This document shows, piece by piece, positions 45,809 through 54,430 of a stretch of 64,000 nt of DNA. The position numbers were made by a program, and so were the translations under genes. Numbering within the stretch: the first letter of the stretch is position 1; each line of letters begins with the position of its first letter. Source of the stretch: Planctomycetota bacterium (GTDB lineage Bacteria; Planctomycetota; UBA1135; UBA2386); assembly GCA_016713175.1 (NCBI GenBank), contig JADJPQ010000011.1, positions 62,001 through 126,000 on the forward strand, read 5' to 3'. Under the pieces are notes generated by a model that made no database searches, had not been told where the DNA came from, and saw only the letters and a list, made by a program, of their open reading frames with translations.

Positions 45809-48592
45809 TCATCTTCTGGCCAGCAGCCGGCCCAGCAGGGCATCGGTGACCGCGAGTCTGGCCAGGAAGTCCTCGGTGTCGCGACCGGCGTCCTCGTGCC
45901 AGATCCGCTCCGCCATCGCCGGCAGTCGGCGCCGCAGGCTCGGCAGTTCGCGTTCCGCCGGTTGCTCCCAGGCGCACATCTGCGCACCGACGATCCGTGC
46001 GCGCGGCACTTCCATGCCACCGTATGCCGGGAAGCCCTCGACGAAGTGCCGGAACGCGCCGCGGTGCCAGCCGAAGATCTCGCGTTCGCTCCAGCAGCGG
46101 TCGTTGACGACATACAACGGTTGCCAGCTCGTGTTGATCACCGGATAGCCGGCGGCGACCAGCTTGTCGGGCGTGTGGTAGAGCATCTCGAACGCCATGA
46201 CCGTCACATCGGTCGGGATCGCGACGCCGCCTTCGGGGCCGAACCCCTCCCAGACGATCATCCTGCGGCCGCGGGCGTGCACCTTGTCGCGCAGCTGGCA
46301 CAGGAATCGGCGGTAGAGCTGTCGGGCGTCGGGCACGCCTTCGCGCGCGAACGCCGCCTGGAAGTCCTTGCTCTCATGCACGTGCTCGAGATCGCATTCG
46401 TCGCCGCCGACATGCACGTACGGCGTGCTCGGGAACACCTCGAGCAGTTCGCCGATCAGTGTGTCGATGGCGGCAACGACCTCGGGCCTGGCGAAGGCGA
46501 TCGTCGCATGGTGCCGGTCATGGGCCTTGAACAGTTCGGGCATCGCCGCGATCGCCGCGCCGCAGTGTCCGGGAACGTCGAGTTCGGGAACGATGGTGAC
46601 CCCGCGCGCGGCGGCGAAGTCGTGCAGGCCGCGCAGTTCGGCCCGCGTGTAGCTGTGGCCCTTGGTGGCGAGACGGGGGAACGCCGTCGACGGGAACGTG
46701 AACGCCTGGTCGTCGGTCAGATGCAGCTGCAGGTAGCGGATCTTGTAGAGCCAGCACAGGGTCACGAGGTCTTCGAGCACCGCCATCGGATGGGGTTTGC
46801 GCGCGACGTCGACGAGCAGGCCGCGATAGCCGCAGGTCGGTTGGTCAGCGATCGCCAGTCTTGGCCAATGCGGTCCGTCCTTGCCCGGCCGCAGCAGTTG
46901 CAGCAGCGTCGCGGTGCCGCGGGCGATGGCCTCCAGTTCACTGCCGGTGATGACGATCGAATCGCCGATCGTCAGGCGATGGTGTTCGGCCGCCATTTCG
47001 GGATCGCGCCGCAGCTCGATCGTGGTGGTGCCTGCCCGGGTCACGCTTCCCGCCGCCGCCGACAGCATGCGGCGCAACACTTCGACCTGCGGTTGCCATG
47101 TGGCGACGTCGGTCTCGATCGCCAGCGTGGCGCACAGCGGCAAGGAACCATCCCCCGGCGTCAGTTCCCGCGGCCATGGCACCAACGGCAACGGCACGGG
47201 CGGCGGCACCACTTCGCCCAGCAGGCGGGTCAGGCCGTCGCCGATCGCATGCGCCAACAACGCATTGCCATCGTCGTTGAGGTGCACACCGTCGTAGGTC
47301 AGGATGCCCTGCTCGTCGTCGCGGGGATTGCGCGTCCGCAACGTGGCGACAAAAAGATCACGGAGATCGACGAAGGTGACGCCGTGCGTTGTCGCCAGTT
47401 CGCGCGCAGTGTTGGCCAGCACCTCGAGCCCGGCATCGAACGGATTGGCGGTCGCGACCCGCTCGCCGATCACGGTCGGTGATGTCAGCAACACCGGAAC
47501 GTTCGCCGCGGCGGCCGCGGTCAGCATCGTCGTCAATGCCTGGCCGTAGACCTGCGGGCTGTTGCCGTTCTTGCCGTGCCAGACATCGTTGATGCCGATC
47601 TGGATCACGATGGCGGCCGGTCGATCGGCGGCCAGCACTTCGGTGAACGGCGCCTGCGTGCTGCCGTAGAGCTCCTTGACCCCGGCGACCAGGTCGGTCG
47701 ATTTGCCGCCGTTGATGCCGCGTTGCCGCAGCTGCACGCCCAGATCCGGACGGGCCTCGGCGAGCGCCTGGCGCAGCCGTTCGATGTGGCCACCCTGCCA
47801 GGTCAGCGAATCGCCGAAGAACGCGATCGTCGCGCCCTTCGGAAGGGCGGCGCGGCGAGCGAAAGCCTCGATGCCGGCGGTCGGCAGCGGCGGTTGCGGC
47901 GAGGCTTCGGCAGTGGGCGCAACGGTCGGCGGCTGGTCCGGGTCCACCGGCGTCAGTGCTTCGCTGGCACTGCGCGCCAGCGCCAGGCGGTGGATCTCCA
48001 GCACCTGCGGGCTGCCCTTGGTCAGGTAGATCGCGCCGATTCCTGCGGCCGCCAGCGGTGCGTCGACGACCAGCGGTTCGGCCCCGATGTCGCCGGTACC
48101 ATCCAGCAGCGATCGGCCATCACCGGCCACGGCCCAGGCCCGCCAGGTCTTGCGAACGAAGTCGTAGCGCTGCACGAACGTCTGGGCCGTCGTCGCGGCG
48201 ATGCCGGTCTTGACCACGCCGGACCGCGTGGTCCACAGGCCCTGGTCGGTCTGGAAGCCGGTGTTGAAGCCGAGTTCGCTGAACTGCTGGCCGACCGCCG
48301 CCGCGGGCACGACGCTGGCGTAGCCGGTGATCGGCTCGCGCATGCGCAGGGTGACAGCGTACCAGACCACGCCGTCGCGAACGGGCGTCAGCAGTTGCCG
48401 CCAATCGTTGCCCTGCGTCGCGACCAGCATGTCGCCATCGACGGTGACGACGCGTTGCCAACCGCCGTGACCTTCGCCGCGGAAGCCGCCGATGCGCCGG
48501 CCGTCGCCTTCGTCATAGGCGATGTGCTGACCGGTGAGTGTGCTGGCAAGCAACGGGAAGAGCAGCGCAAGGGTGAAGTGCTGGCGTGGCAT
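45809..48592 (-). CDS. Secreted GH20 beta-N-acetylhexosaminidase fused to an SGNH esterase
   Basis: 927 residues; the ATG at 48592 gives a signal peptide ending LTGQ. An N-terminal beta-sandwich of about 200 residues (VVWYAVTLRMREP, LYLTKGSP) is followed by an SGNH/GDSL hydrolase: block I FFGDSLTWQGG (Ser262), IGINDVW block III, and DGVHLNDDG block V with Asp and His. Then a GH20b-like domain (EIRR..) and the GH20 barrel: YRGLLVDVARKPHPM, LHLTDDQAF, ELDVPGHCGAA, catalytic pair HVGGDECD (Asp731, Glu732), and ERIWHED. Together the domains could deacylate and then hydrolyse GlcNAc-containing polymers. Divergent from the GYF-like membrane protein 58 bases away. Confidence 0.93.
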   Translation of the reverse strand: MPRQHFTLALLFPLLASTLTGQHIAYDEGDGRRIGGFRGEGHGGWQRVVTVDGDMLVATQGNDWRQLLTPVRDGVVWYAVTLRMREPITGYASVVPAAAVGQQFSELGFNTGFQTDQGLWTTRSGVVKTGIAATTAQTFVQRYDFVRKTWRAWAVAGDGRSLLDGTGDIGAEPLVVDAPLAAAGIGAIYLTKGSPQVLEIHRLALARSASEALTPVDPDQPPTVAPTAEASPQPPLPTAGIEAFARRAALPKGATIAFFGDSLTWQGGHIERLRQALAEARPDLGVQLRQRGINGGKSTDLVAGVKELYGSTQAPFTEVLAADRPAAIVIQIGINDVWHGKNGNSPQVYGQALTTMLTAAAAANVPVLLTSPTVIGERVATANPFDAGLEVLANTARELATTHGVTFVDLRDLFVATLRTRNPRDDEQGILTYDGVHLNDDGNALLAHAIGDGLTRLLGEVVPPPVPLPLVPWPRELTPGDGSLPLCATLAIETDVATWQPQVEVLRRMLSAAAGSVTRAGTTTIELRRDPEMAAEHHRLTIGDSIVITGSELEAIARGTATLLQLLRPGKDGPHWPRLAIADQPTCGYRGLLVDVARKPHPMAVLEDLVTLCWLYKIRYLQLHLTDDQAFTFPSTAFPRLATKGHSYTRAELRGLHDFAAARGVTIVPELDVPGHCGAAIAAMPELFKAHDRHHATIAFARPEVVAAIDTLIGELLEVFPSTPYVHVGGDECDLEHVHESKDFQAAFAREGVPDARQLYRRFLCQLRDKVHARGRRMIVWEGFGPEGGVAIPTDVTVMAFEMLYHTPDKLVAAGYPVINTSWQPLYVVNDRCWSEREIFGWHRGAFRHFVEGFPAYGGMEVPRARIVGAQMCAWEQPAERELPSLRRRLPAMAERIWHEDAGRDTEDFLARLAVTDALLGRLLARR

Positions 48593-48650
48593 CGAGGGCG
48601 TTGGCGAGTGGAGATTGAACGCTACGGCCCGAGCCCGGTATGACGCAGCC

Positions 48651-49217
48651 ATGAACGAGAAGTACTGGGTCCGGCACCGGACCCTGTCGGGGTTCGCCGG
48701 ACCGTTGACGGTTGAAGAACTGGGGCGGGCTGTGCGAGCAGCGTCGCTGCCGGCAGACTGCGACGTTCGTCAGGCGCTGGCAGGTGTCGTTGCCGAGGCG
48801 CTGGATGGCCATGGCTGGACCCCGGCGTGGCAGTTGCTCGGCATCGATCCGCCGCCGCCCCCTGAGCCCGAAGTGCACTTGCCGGATCCCGGTGCGCCCG
48901 GACTCCGCATGCAGCATGTGGTCGGTGATCTCCGTCGACACTCGGCCTACCCGGTTGCCCGCTCGTTGGCGTTCGCTCTCGCTGTGCTGGCTGCCATCGT
49001 GTTCGTGCTGCTCTTTGGCTTGCAGATCGCGGGCATCGCGATCGCAGGCAAGTTCGCCGCGACGGTGGCGGCGATCGCGCTGACCGTCCTGGAGCTCGCC
49101 GGTCTGTACGTGGGCTACCAGGTGTTCGTGATGTTCGCCGACATCGCCGACTGTCAGCTCCGTCAGCAGACCGACCGCGCGGTGGAACGGACGGCACAAC
49201 CCCACGACAAGCCTTGA
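48651..49217 (+). CDS. Membrane protein with a GYF_2-like domain and DUF4282-like helices
   Basis: 188 residues from the ATG at 48651. The N-terminus (YWVRHRTLSGFAGPLTVEEL, then LPADCDVRQ) has the GP.T.EEL pattern of the bacterial GYF_2 domain, thought to bind proline-rich peptides; a proline run (DPPPPPEPEV) follows. Two hydrophobic helices (AFALAVLAAIVFVLLFGLQIAG and AAIALTVLELAGLYVGYQVFVMFADIADC) anchor it, with an RQQTDRAVE tail as in DUF4282. Likely an inner-membrane adaptor of unknown partner. Confidence 0.75.
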   Translation: MNEKYWVRHRTLSGFAGPLTVEELGRAVRAASLPADCDVRQALAGVVAEALDGHGWTPAWQLLGIDPPPPPEPEVHLPDPGAPGLRMQHVVGDLRRHSAYPVARSLAFALAVLAAIVFVLLFGLQIAGIAIAGKFAATVAAIALTVLELAGLYVGYQVFVMFADIADCQLRQQTDRAVERTAQPHDKP

Positions 49218-49241
49218 CCGGCGCGGCCCCGATCGGTGCGT

Positions 49242-52200
49242 TCACCGCGGGGATTGTCGTTGCGCCTGGCTGCGGATCGCCGCGGCTTCCGCGGCGACGT
49301 CGGCATCGTCCGGGAAGCGCGCGCAGGCGGCGTCGGCAAGCAGGACCGCGTGAACGGGTGCCCGCTCGCACAGACATGCCCAGGCGAACGGCAACCAGTC
49401 GGCATCGCCGAGCGCCTCTCCCCAGCAGGTGACGAGCTGTTGCCAAGTCGCCGGTGCCGAGAAACGCGCGGTCATCGCCAGGATCCTGACGACGGCGGCG
49501 CGTTCCATGGTGTCATTGCGCAGCCGAATCGCCGCCAGTGCGGCGGCGATCGCGTCGCGCTGACCGGTCAACGTCGCATCGACGACGGACGCCAGCGCAT
49601 CCAGGATGACACCGATGCGGTCGACGGCGCCGCGGGCGACGGCGTCGGCACTGGCCCGCCGCAAGTTCTCGGCTCCCAGACGCCAGCGGACCAGGTCGAC
49701 CGAGTCCTGGTCCGGAGCCAGCAGACGGAACAGTTCGCCGCCCCAGAACTCGGGGCTGACTTGCAGCCAGCTCAGCAGCGCAGCGTCGTCAGCCGGTCGT
49801 TGCCGCAACGGTTCATTGCCAGGTGGTGGTGGCGACGCGCGGACTGCCGTGACGGTTGCCTCGACTCCGACCGTCACTTGTCGGAGCCAGCCGAGCATGG
49901 CGAGGTGCAGGTCGCGGCGGGTCGGTTCGGCCACCTCGACCAGGGCCTGCTCAGCCGCCCAACGCCGGACGCAGCGCAGTGCCCGTTCGCGCTCGGGCCA
50001 GGCGGCGAGTTCCTTGCGGTCGAGGCACTCGAGCAGCACCGTGATCTGGTCCTCGAGCGTCTGGCGCAGCAGGTCGTCGTCAGCGTCTCGGATTTCGTCC
50101 GTGAGTACCGACGTGAGCAGTGCTTCGACCAGGCCGGGGCCGCCGCTCTCGTTGGTCGACGCCGCGGCCCGCCGCTGCAATTCGTCCAGCAGACGTTCCG
50201 CGTCCGGCAGCAGCAGCGTGGCGATCTGGGCCGCCGCAGGCCATTGGGCGCGGAAGGTGACCGTGGAGCCGATCTCGGCCAGCGTGACCAGGCGCCGCAA
50301 GCGGTTGCGGCCCAATGCCCGCAGCTGTCGCGGCAGCTCGCTGGCCAACAGCTTGCCGAGGCGTTCGCGTGCCGCGGCGTCGTCGCGGGCGAGACTCAGC
50401 TCGAAGTCGAGCTCGGTGAGCGTCGCGGCCAGGCGGGTGTCGGCGTCTTCGCAGCACTTGGCGTAGTGTCGTTGTTCGACCAATGCGGCCGCGAAGTCGC
50501 CGCGCGTTGCCAGCAGGGTGGCACGCCGTTGGCGCACCAGTGGCGAGTCCTGCTCGGCGAACTGGTCCAGCAGCCGCAGCGCGAGGCTGGTCAGGCCGTG
50601 CCGTTCGGCTTCGTTGCAAGCGCGGAGCCGGGCGGCGTGTTCGGCATCGACGAACGCGCGGGTGTCGACCGCGGTGGGCCACCGCAGGCGGTCGCTGCCA
50701 AACCGCTCCGCCACGGGGATGACGTCGAGCCCGACCAGCGTGGAGTTGTCCAGCAGCGCGAACGCCTGACGCACCGCAGCAGTGGCGTCCGCTGCGCTGC
50801 ATTCCAGTCCGGGGCCGGTGTGCAGCACGTGAGCGCGAAAGGCATCGCCGTCGCGCTCGACCCACATCGCCGCGGCATGTTGGGGCACCGTAACCATGTA
50901 GCCGAGTCTTGCCTGGCGCCGCAGGATGTCGACGTAGAGCTCGGCGAGATCGTCGCAATCGCCGGTGCATCGACCACCGCGAACAGTGCCGAGAGTCTCG
51001 GCCGCGGTCTGGTGCAGGTCGCCGTTGAGCGCATCGGTGCCTGGCCATTGCGCTCGCGTCGGGTCCGGACTGTCGGCGGTGTAGTTGACCAGGTAGTGGC
51101 CGATCAGGTCCAGTTCGGCCCGGTCTTGCAGCAGTTCGGCGGCATCCCGCAGGAAACGCTCGGCTTCCGCGGCGGTGCTGCTGGCCGGTGGTCGCAGGAC
51201 ACCGCGGCTCGTGGCGATGCCGAACAGGTCGCCGTGCATGTCGACCAGCGCGATGTGCGGCGGCAGGTGACCGGCCATCAGGCCCGGCAGCTTGTCCAGC
51301 GGCACGCCCCGGCGCCACGTGGTCGCCTCGGTGACGAGGCCACCATTCGGAGTCCATTGCGCCAGGCTGAGGTCGAGGTCGACCAACGATGCCGAGCGAA
51401 TCTGCGCCGGCCAGTTCGCATCCGACCATGGGTCGACCTCGGCCGGCAGGTCGTAGATCACCCAGCCGCACTGCGGGAACGGCACCTGCAGCGACGCGTA
51501 CTGCGGCGTCGCGGCATCGACCGCGAGCGCATGGCGGGTCGCCGTCCGCAGGTATCGGACATTGTGGAACAGCGCACTGCGTCGCGTCTCGATCCGCCCG
51601 CCATGGGCGGTCGTCCATGCTTCGACCAGCAGTGGTTCGGCGGCCGCTCGGACCGCGGCGGTCAAGGGTTTGGCGGCTTTGCCGAGCAGTTCCTCCAACC
51701 AGCCGAGGCGGATCAGATCGCATGCCAGGAAGGAGTCGAATTCGACGTCGAACTGGATGTCGATGTCGGCGTCGGCCTGGTCGTGGGCGGGATCGGTCAG
51801 GGCCGCGACACTGTGCAACATCGCGGACATGCTGTTCTGGGCCGGAACCGACAGGTCGCGCGGGAGGTTGGCAGCGAGGGTCGTGGCAGCCGCGTGGATG
51901 GCGTGCTTCTGCGCCCGTACGTCCGGAGCGGTCAAGGTCTGGTCGTTGGTCCAACGGTTGTCGGCATCGGCGAACACCTGATCGCCGACCAGGATTGCCC
52001 CGAGCAGGAAGTCGAGGTTCAAATCGGCCTCTTCGGCATCGGGTTCCCCGTCGCGGAGCTTGCGCAGCAGTCGGGCGATGTCGGGCAGGGCCCGGCCACG
52101 GATCACCTCGGCGTCGACGCGGATCCGCATGGCGTCGACCTGGAGCAGGAGCGTGCTGTCTTCGCAGCCGATCACCGGATGCGGCTGCCCGGTGCAGTCG

Positions 52201-52343
52201 CGCAGGAACAGCTGTTCGCCTTCGACGGTGGCCTGCGGTAGTCGGCGGATGCAGGACATCGTCAGCCGCTCCGGCCGACCTTCCTGGCCGCTGGCCTCCG
52301 ATGGCGACATCGCGAGAATCACGAGGATGGAAACGCTGCGCAC
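49242..52343 (-). CDS. Large transglutaminase-like secreted protein with helical repeats
   Basis: 1033 residues from a GTG at 52343 preceded by GGGAG. A short signal-like N-terminus (VSILVILAMSPSEASG) leads a ~430-residue region of unknown fold. Around residues 450-500, GGRCTGDCDDLAELYVDILR (Cys459 or Cys463) followed by YMVTVPQHAAAMWVERDGD (His489) resembles the Cys-His-Asp core of bacterial transglutaminase-like peptidases. From about residue 560 the protein is Leu/Ala-rich helices in tandem (ERHGLTSLALRLLDQFAEQD… ACARFPDDADVAAEAAAI), probably a solenoid. Function inferred as a cysteine protease or ligase of cell-wall or surface targets; no closer relative recognised. Confidence 0.7.
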   Translation of the reverse strand: MRSVSILVILAMSPSEASGQEGRPERLTMSCIRRLPQATVEGEQLFLRDCTGQPHPVIGCEDSTLLLQVDAMRIRVDAEVIRGRALPDIARLLRKLRDGEPDAEEADLNLDFLLGAILVGDQVFADADNRWTNDQTLTAPDVRAQKHAIHAAATTLAANLPRDLSVPAQNSMSAMLHSVAALTDPAHDQADADIDIQFDVEFDSFLACDLIRLGWLEELLGKAAKPLTAAVRAAAEPLLVEAWTTAHGGRIETRRSALFHNVRYLRTATRHALAVDAATPQYASLQVPFPQCGWVIYDLPAEVDPWSDANWPAQIRSASLVDLDLSLAQWTPNGGLVTEATTWRRGVPLDKLPGLMAGHLPPHIALVDMHGDLFGIATSRGVLRPPASSTAAEAERFLRDAAELLQDRAELDLIGHYLVNYTADSPDPTRAQWPGTDALNGDLHQTAAETLGTVRGGRCTGDCDDLAELYVDILRRQARLGYMVTVPQHAAAMWVERDGDAFRAHVLHTGPGLECSAADATAAVRQAFALLDNSTLVGLDVIPVAERFGSDRLRWPTAVDTRAFVDAEHAARLRACNEAERHGLTSLALRLLDQFAEQDSPLVRQRRATLLATRGDFAAALVEQRHYAKCCEDADTRLAATLTELDFELSLARDDAAARERLGKLLASELPRQLRALGRNRLRRLVTLAEIGSTVTFRAQWPAAAQIATLLLPDAERLLDELQRRAAASTNESGGPGLVEALLTSVLTDEIRDADDDLLRQTLEDQITVLLECLDRKELAAWPERERALRCVRRWAAEQALVEVAEPTRRDLHLAMLGWLRQVTVGVEATVTAVRASPPPPGNEPLRQRPADDAALLSWLQVSPEFWGGELFRLLAPDQDSVDLVRWRLGAENLRRASADAVARGAVDRIGVILDALASVVDATLTGQRDAIAAALAAIRLRNDTMERAAVVRILAMTARFSAPATWQQLVTCWGEALGDADWLPFAWACLCERAPVHAVLLADAACARFPDDADVAAEAAAIRSQAQRQSPR

Positions 52344-52383
52344 GTCGGCTCTCCCGGGGTGTTCGATGGCGCCGTGAACGATG

Positions 52384-52977
52384 CTAGCGGGAGTGCCGCT
52401 CGATGTTCAATGCGGGCCACTGCAGCGACTGAGCCTTGCCGCGCCGTGCGCGACGCGTGTTGCGATCCCGAGGTGACCCGCGTGCGCCGTTCGAGGCGTG
52501 AATCGAGGTCAGGGGCCCATCGGTTCTGTATCGGGAATGTCAGAGTTTGGCATTGCTCGCGAGCACTCGCTGGCCGGCCGTGACGCCGGCTGGCGAGGGG
52601 TCCACCGAGGCGCGATCCCAGCGCCGTTCCGTGTCTGCGGGAACCGAGACTTGCCTGCGGTTGCCGGGCGGGATGTCCCCCAAGTGCATTCGGGCCAGTC
52701 GTTTGCCAGGGGCGTGCAGCGAAGATGCGACTGCCGTACTGAGCCGCGGGGAGCCACCCGGACGATTGCCGCGCGATTGCGGCAATCGGCTTGCCGCCGC
52801 CGAACTCGGTGGATCCGCTGCCGGGTTTGTGCGGAATCTCGGCGGGTGCCGCACTTTGGCCTCCGGTCGGCGCCGCTCCCGACGGTTACCGTGCGTGGTG
52901 CTCTGGCGGGGCACGTGTTGCCCATGGTCCCATGGGCCGTACCGCGGCAGCGCGCTGACTGCAGCATTGGAGGTTCC
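52384..52977. other. Non-coding gap with two inverted repeats
   Basis: No reading frame here looks coding. Positions 52764-52772 (GATTGCCGC) and 52779-52787 (GCGGCAATC) form a perfect 9-base stem with a GCGATT loop. Positions 52921-52936 are CCCATGG-TC-CCATGGG, a 7-base inverted repeat about 45 bases before the next start codon, so it may be an operator. GGAGG at 52970 is the ribosome site of the next gene. Confidence 0.4.
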
Positions 52978-54288
52978 ATGCGTGCTACGAAGGTGTGCTT
53001 GTTCTGCCTCGGTCTGGGTGCGCTCTTGCGCGCGCAGACGCCGATGTTCGAGCCGGGGACGGCGATGAACCTCGGCGGGGTGACTGGCAGCGACGACTTC
53101 TCGCCGACGCTCAGCGAGGACGAGCTGTACATGGTGTTCGCGTCCAACCGGCCCGGAGGTGCCGGTGGCTATGACCTCTACGAGACGTCGCGGCCGTCGG
53201 TGACGGCGCCGTTCGCGCCGCCGCAGCCGATCGTTGCCTTGAACACTGCCGCCGCCGAGTACGAAATGAGCCTCGTGTCGTTGCCCGGAGGCCAATTCGA
53301 GCTGTACTTCGTCCGGGCGACCACCGCATCGCAGGTGTTCGTCGCGCAGGGCGCGCCGTTTGCGTGGGGCCCAGCCGTGCTGGTGCCCGGTGGCCCGAAT
53401 CAAGCGGGGTGGGCCAACGACGATCCGTACGTCACCGACGACGGCCTGACGATGTTCTTCACCAGCAATGGCGGTGGCACGGCGGGAGGCGGCGCCGACA
53501 TCTACACCTCGCAGCGTCCGGTCGCTTCGCCGGGTGCGCCGTGGTCGCCGCCGCAACCGTTCGCGCCAGCCAACAGCCCGCAGTTCGACCATTCGCCGTT
53601 GCCGGAATCGAACGGCAACATCGTGTACTTCTCGAGCACGCGACCCGGCGGTGGCGGCGGATCGTCGGACATCTGGGTGACCTCGCTCGACCACAACACG
53701 AACCAATGGACGGCACCGATCGCGGTGACCGAACTGAACACCGCCGATTGGGAGAGCAACATGTGGCGGTCGGGCCTGACCGGCCGCATCTTCGTGTCCC
53801 GCTTCATCACCGGTGGCGCCCGCATCTTCTGCGACTGCTGGCGCGCGACCTTCCTGTTCATCCGGCGCTGCGTCGTCTCCTACGTGGTGCCGAAGATCCA
53901 GTGGACGCCGCTGTGGCCGCGGATCATCTGGTGCCGGCGTTGGATCTGGCGGCTCGGTACCATCGTCATCATCGAGTTCTTCGATTGGTGGCCGTTCAAC
54001 AACGGCCTGGTCGGCACCCTGCTGGCCTTGGGCGGAGCGCCCTCCACGCCGTTCCCCAGCGGCTTGCCGGAGGAGGGCACGCTCGGGTTGCCGCCGGGCG
54101 GCCTGGTGGTCCATGCGTTCTCGTTGCTGACTCCGGAGGGGCGGGCGACGTCGCAGTTGGCGATCCCGCCGTCGCCGAGCCTGGCCGGTTTGCCGCTGAA
54201 GATCCAGGGCGTGCTGCTGAACGGCGCGCCGGCGCCGGGCATGCCGATGCTGATCTGGAGCGAACCCGGGGACGCAGTGCTGCAGTGA
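52978..54288 (+). CDS. Secreted PD40 (TolB-like) propeller protein with an odd Trp/Cys-rich insert
   Basis: 436 residues; GGAGG directly precedes the ATG at 52978, and a signal peptide ends LLRAQ. PD40 blades are clear: DDFSPTLSEDELYMVFASNRPGG, DDPYVTDDGLTMFFTSNGGG and FDHSPLPESNGNIVYFSSTRPGG, each followed by YDLYET/DIYTSQR/DIWVTS. Residues about 280-340 are an abnormal insert (FCDCWRATFLFIRRCV, then WPRIIWCRRWIWRLG) rich in Trp, Cys, Ile and Arg, unlike the rest. The end (SLAGLPLKIQGVLLNGAPAPG) is a weak version of the shared tail. Likely exported; ligand unknown. Confidence 0.82.
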   Translation: MRATKVCLFCLGLGALLRAQTPMFEPGTAMNLGGVTGSDDFSPTLSEDELYMVFASNRPGGAGGYDLYETSRPSVTAPFAPPQPIVALNTAAAEYEMSLVSLPGGQFELYFVRATTASQVFVAQGAPFAWGPAVLVPGGPNQAGWANDDPYVTDDGLTMFFTSNGGGTAGGGADIYTSQRPVASPGAPWSPPQPFAPANSPQFDHSPLPESNGNIVYFSSTRPGGGGGSSDIWVTSLDHNTNQWTAPIAVTELNTADWESNMWRSGLTGRIFVSRFITGGARIFCDCWRATFLFIRRCVVSYVVPKIQWTPLWPRIIWCRRWIWRLGTIVIIEFFDWWPFNNGLVGTLLALGGAPSTPFPSGLPEEGTLGLPPGGLVVHAFSLLTPEGRATSQLAIPPSPSLAGLPLKIQGVLLNGAPAPGMPMLIWSEPGDAVLQ

Positions 54289-54296
54289 CGCTGCAT

Positions 54297-54324
54297 CGCC
54301 GGCGCGGCTGACGCTGCGCCGGCG
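54297..54324 (+). terminator. GC-rich hairpin after the PD40 gene
   Basis: CGCCGGCGC (54297-54305) and GCGCCGGCG (54316-54324) pair perfectly around a 10-base loop, eight bases after the TGA. A TCTTTCT stretch follows only at 54362, so it is not a classic intrinsic terminator, but the position fits a transcript end. Confidence 0.4.
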
Positions 54325-54430
54325 CACTCCGGCCGCGCGGCTCGTCGCCGCGGTCGGGTGATCTTTCTCGTCGCGTCGGAACGGGCGCGTGAATGTTCCG
54401 CCGGCTGGCGGGAACGCTAGCTTTCGGACG

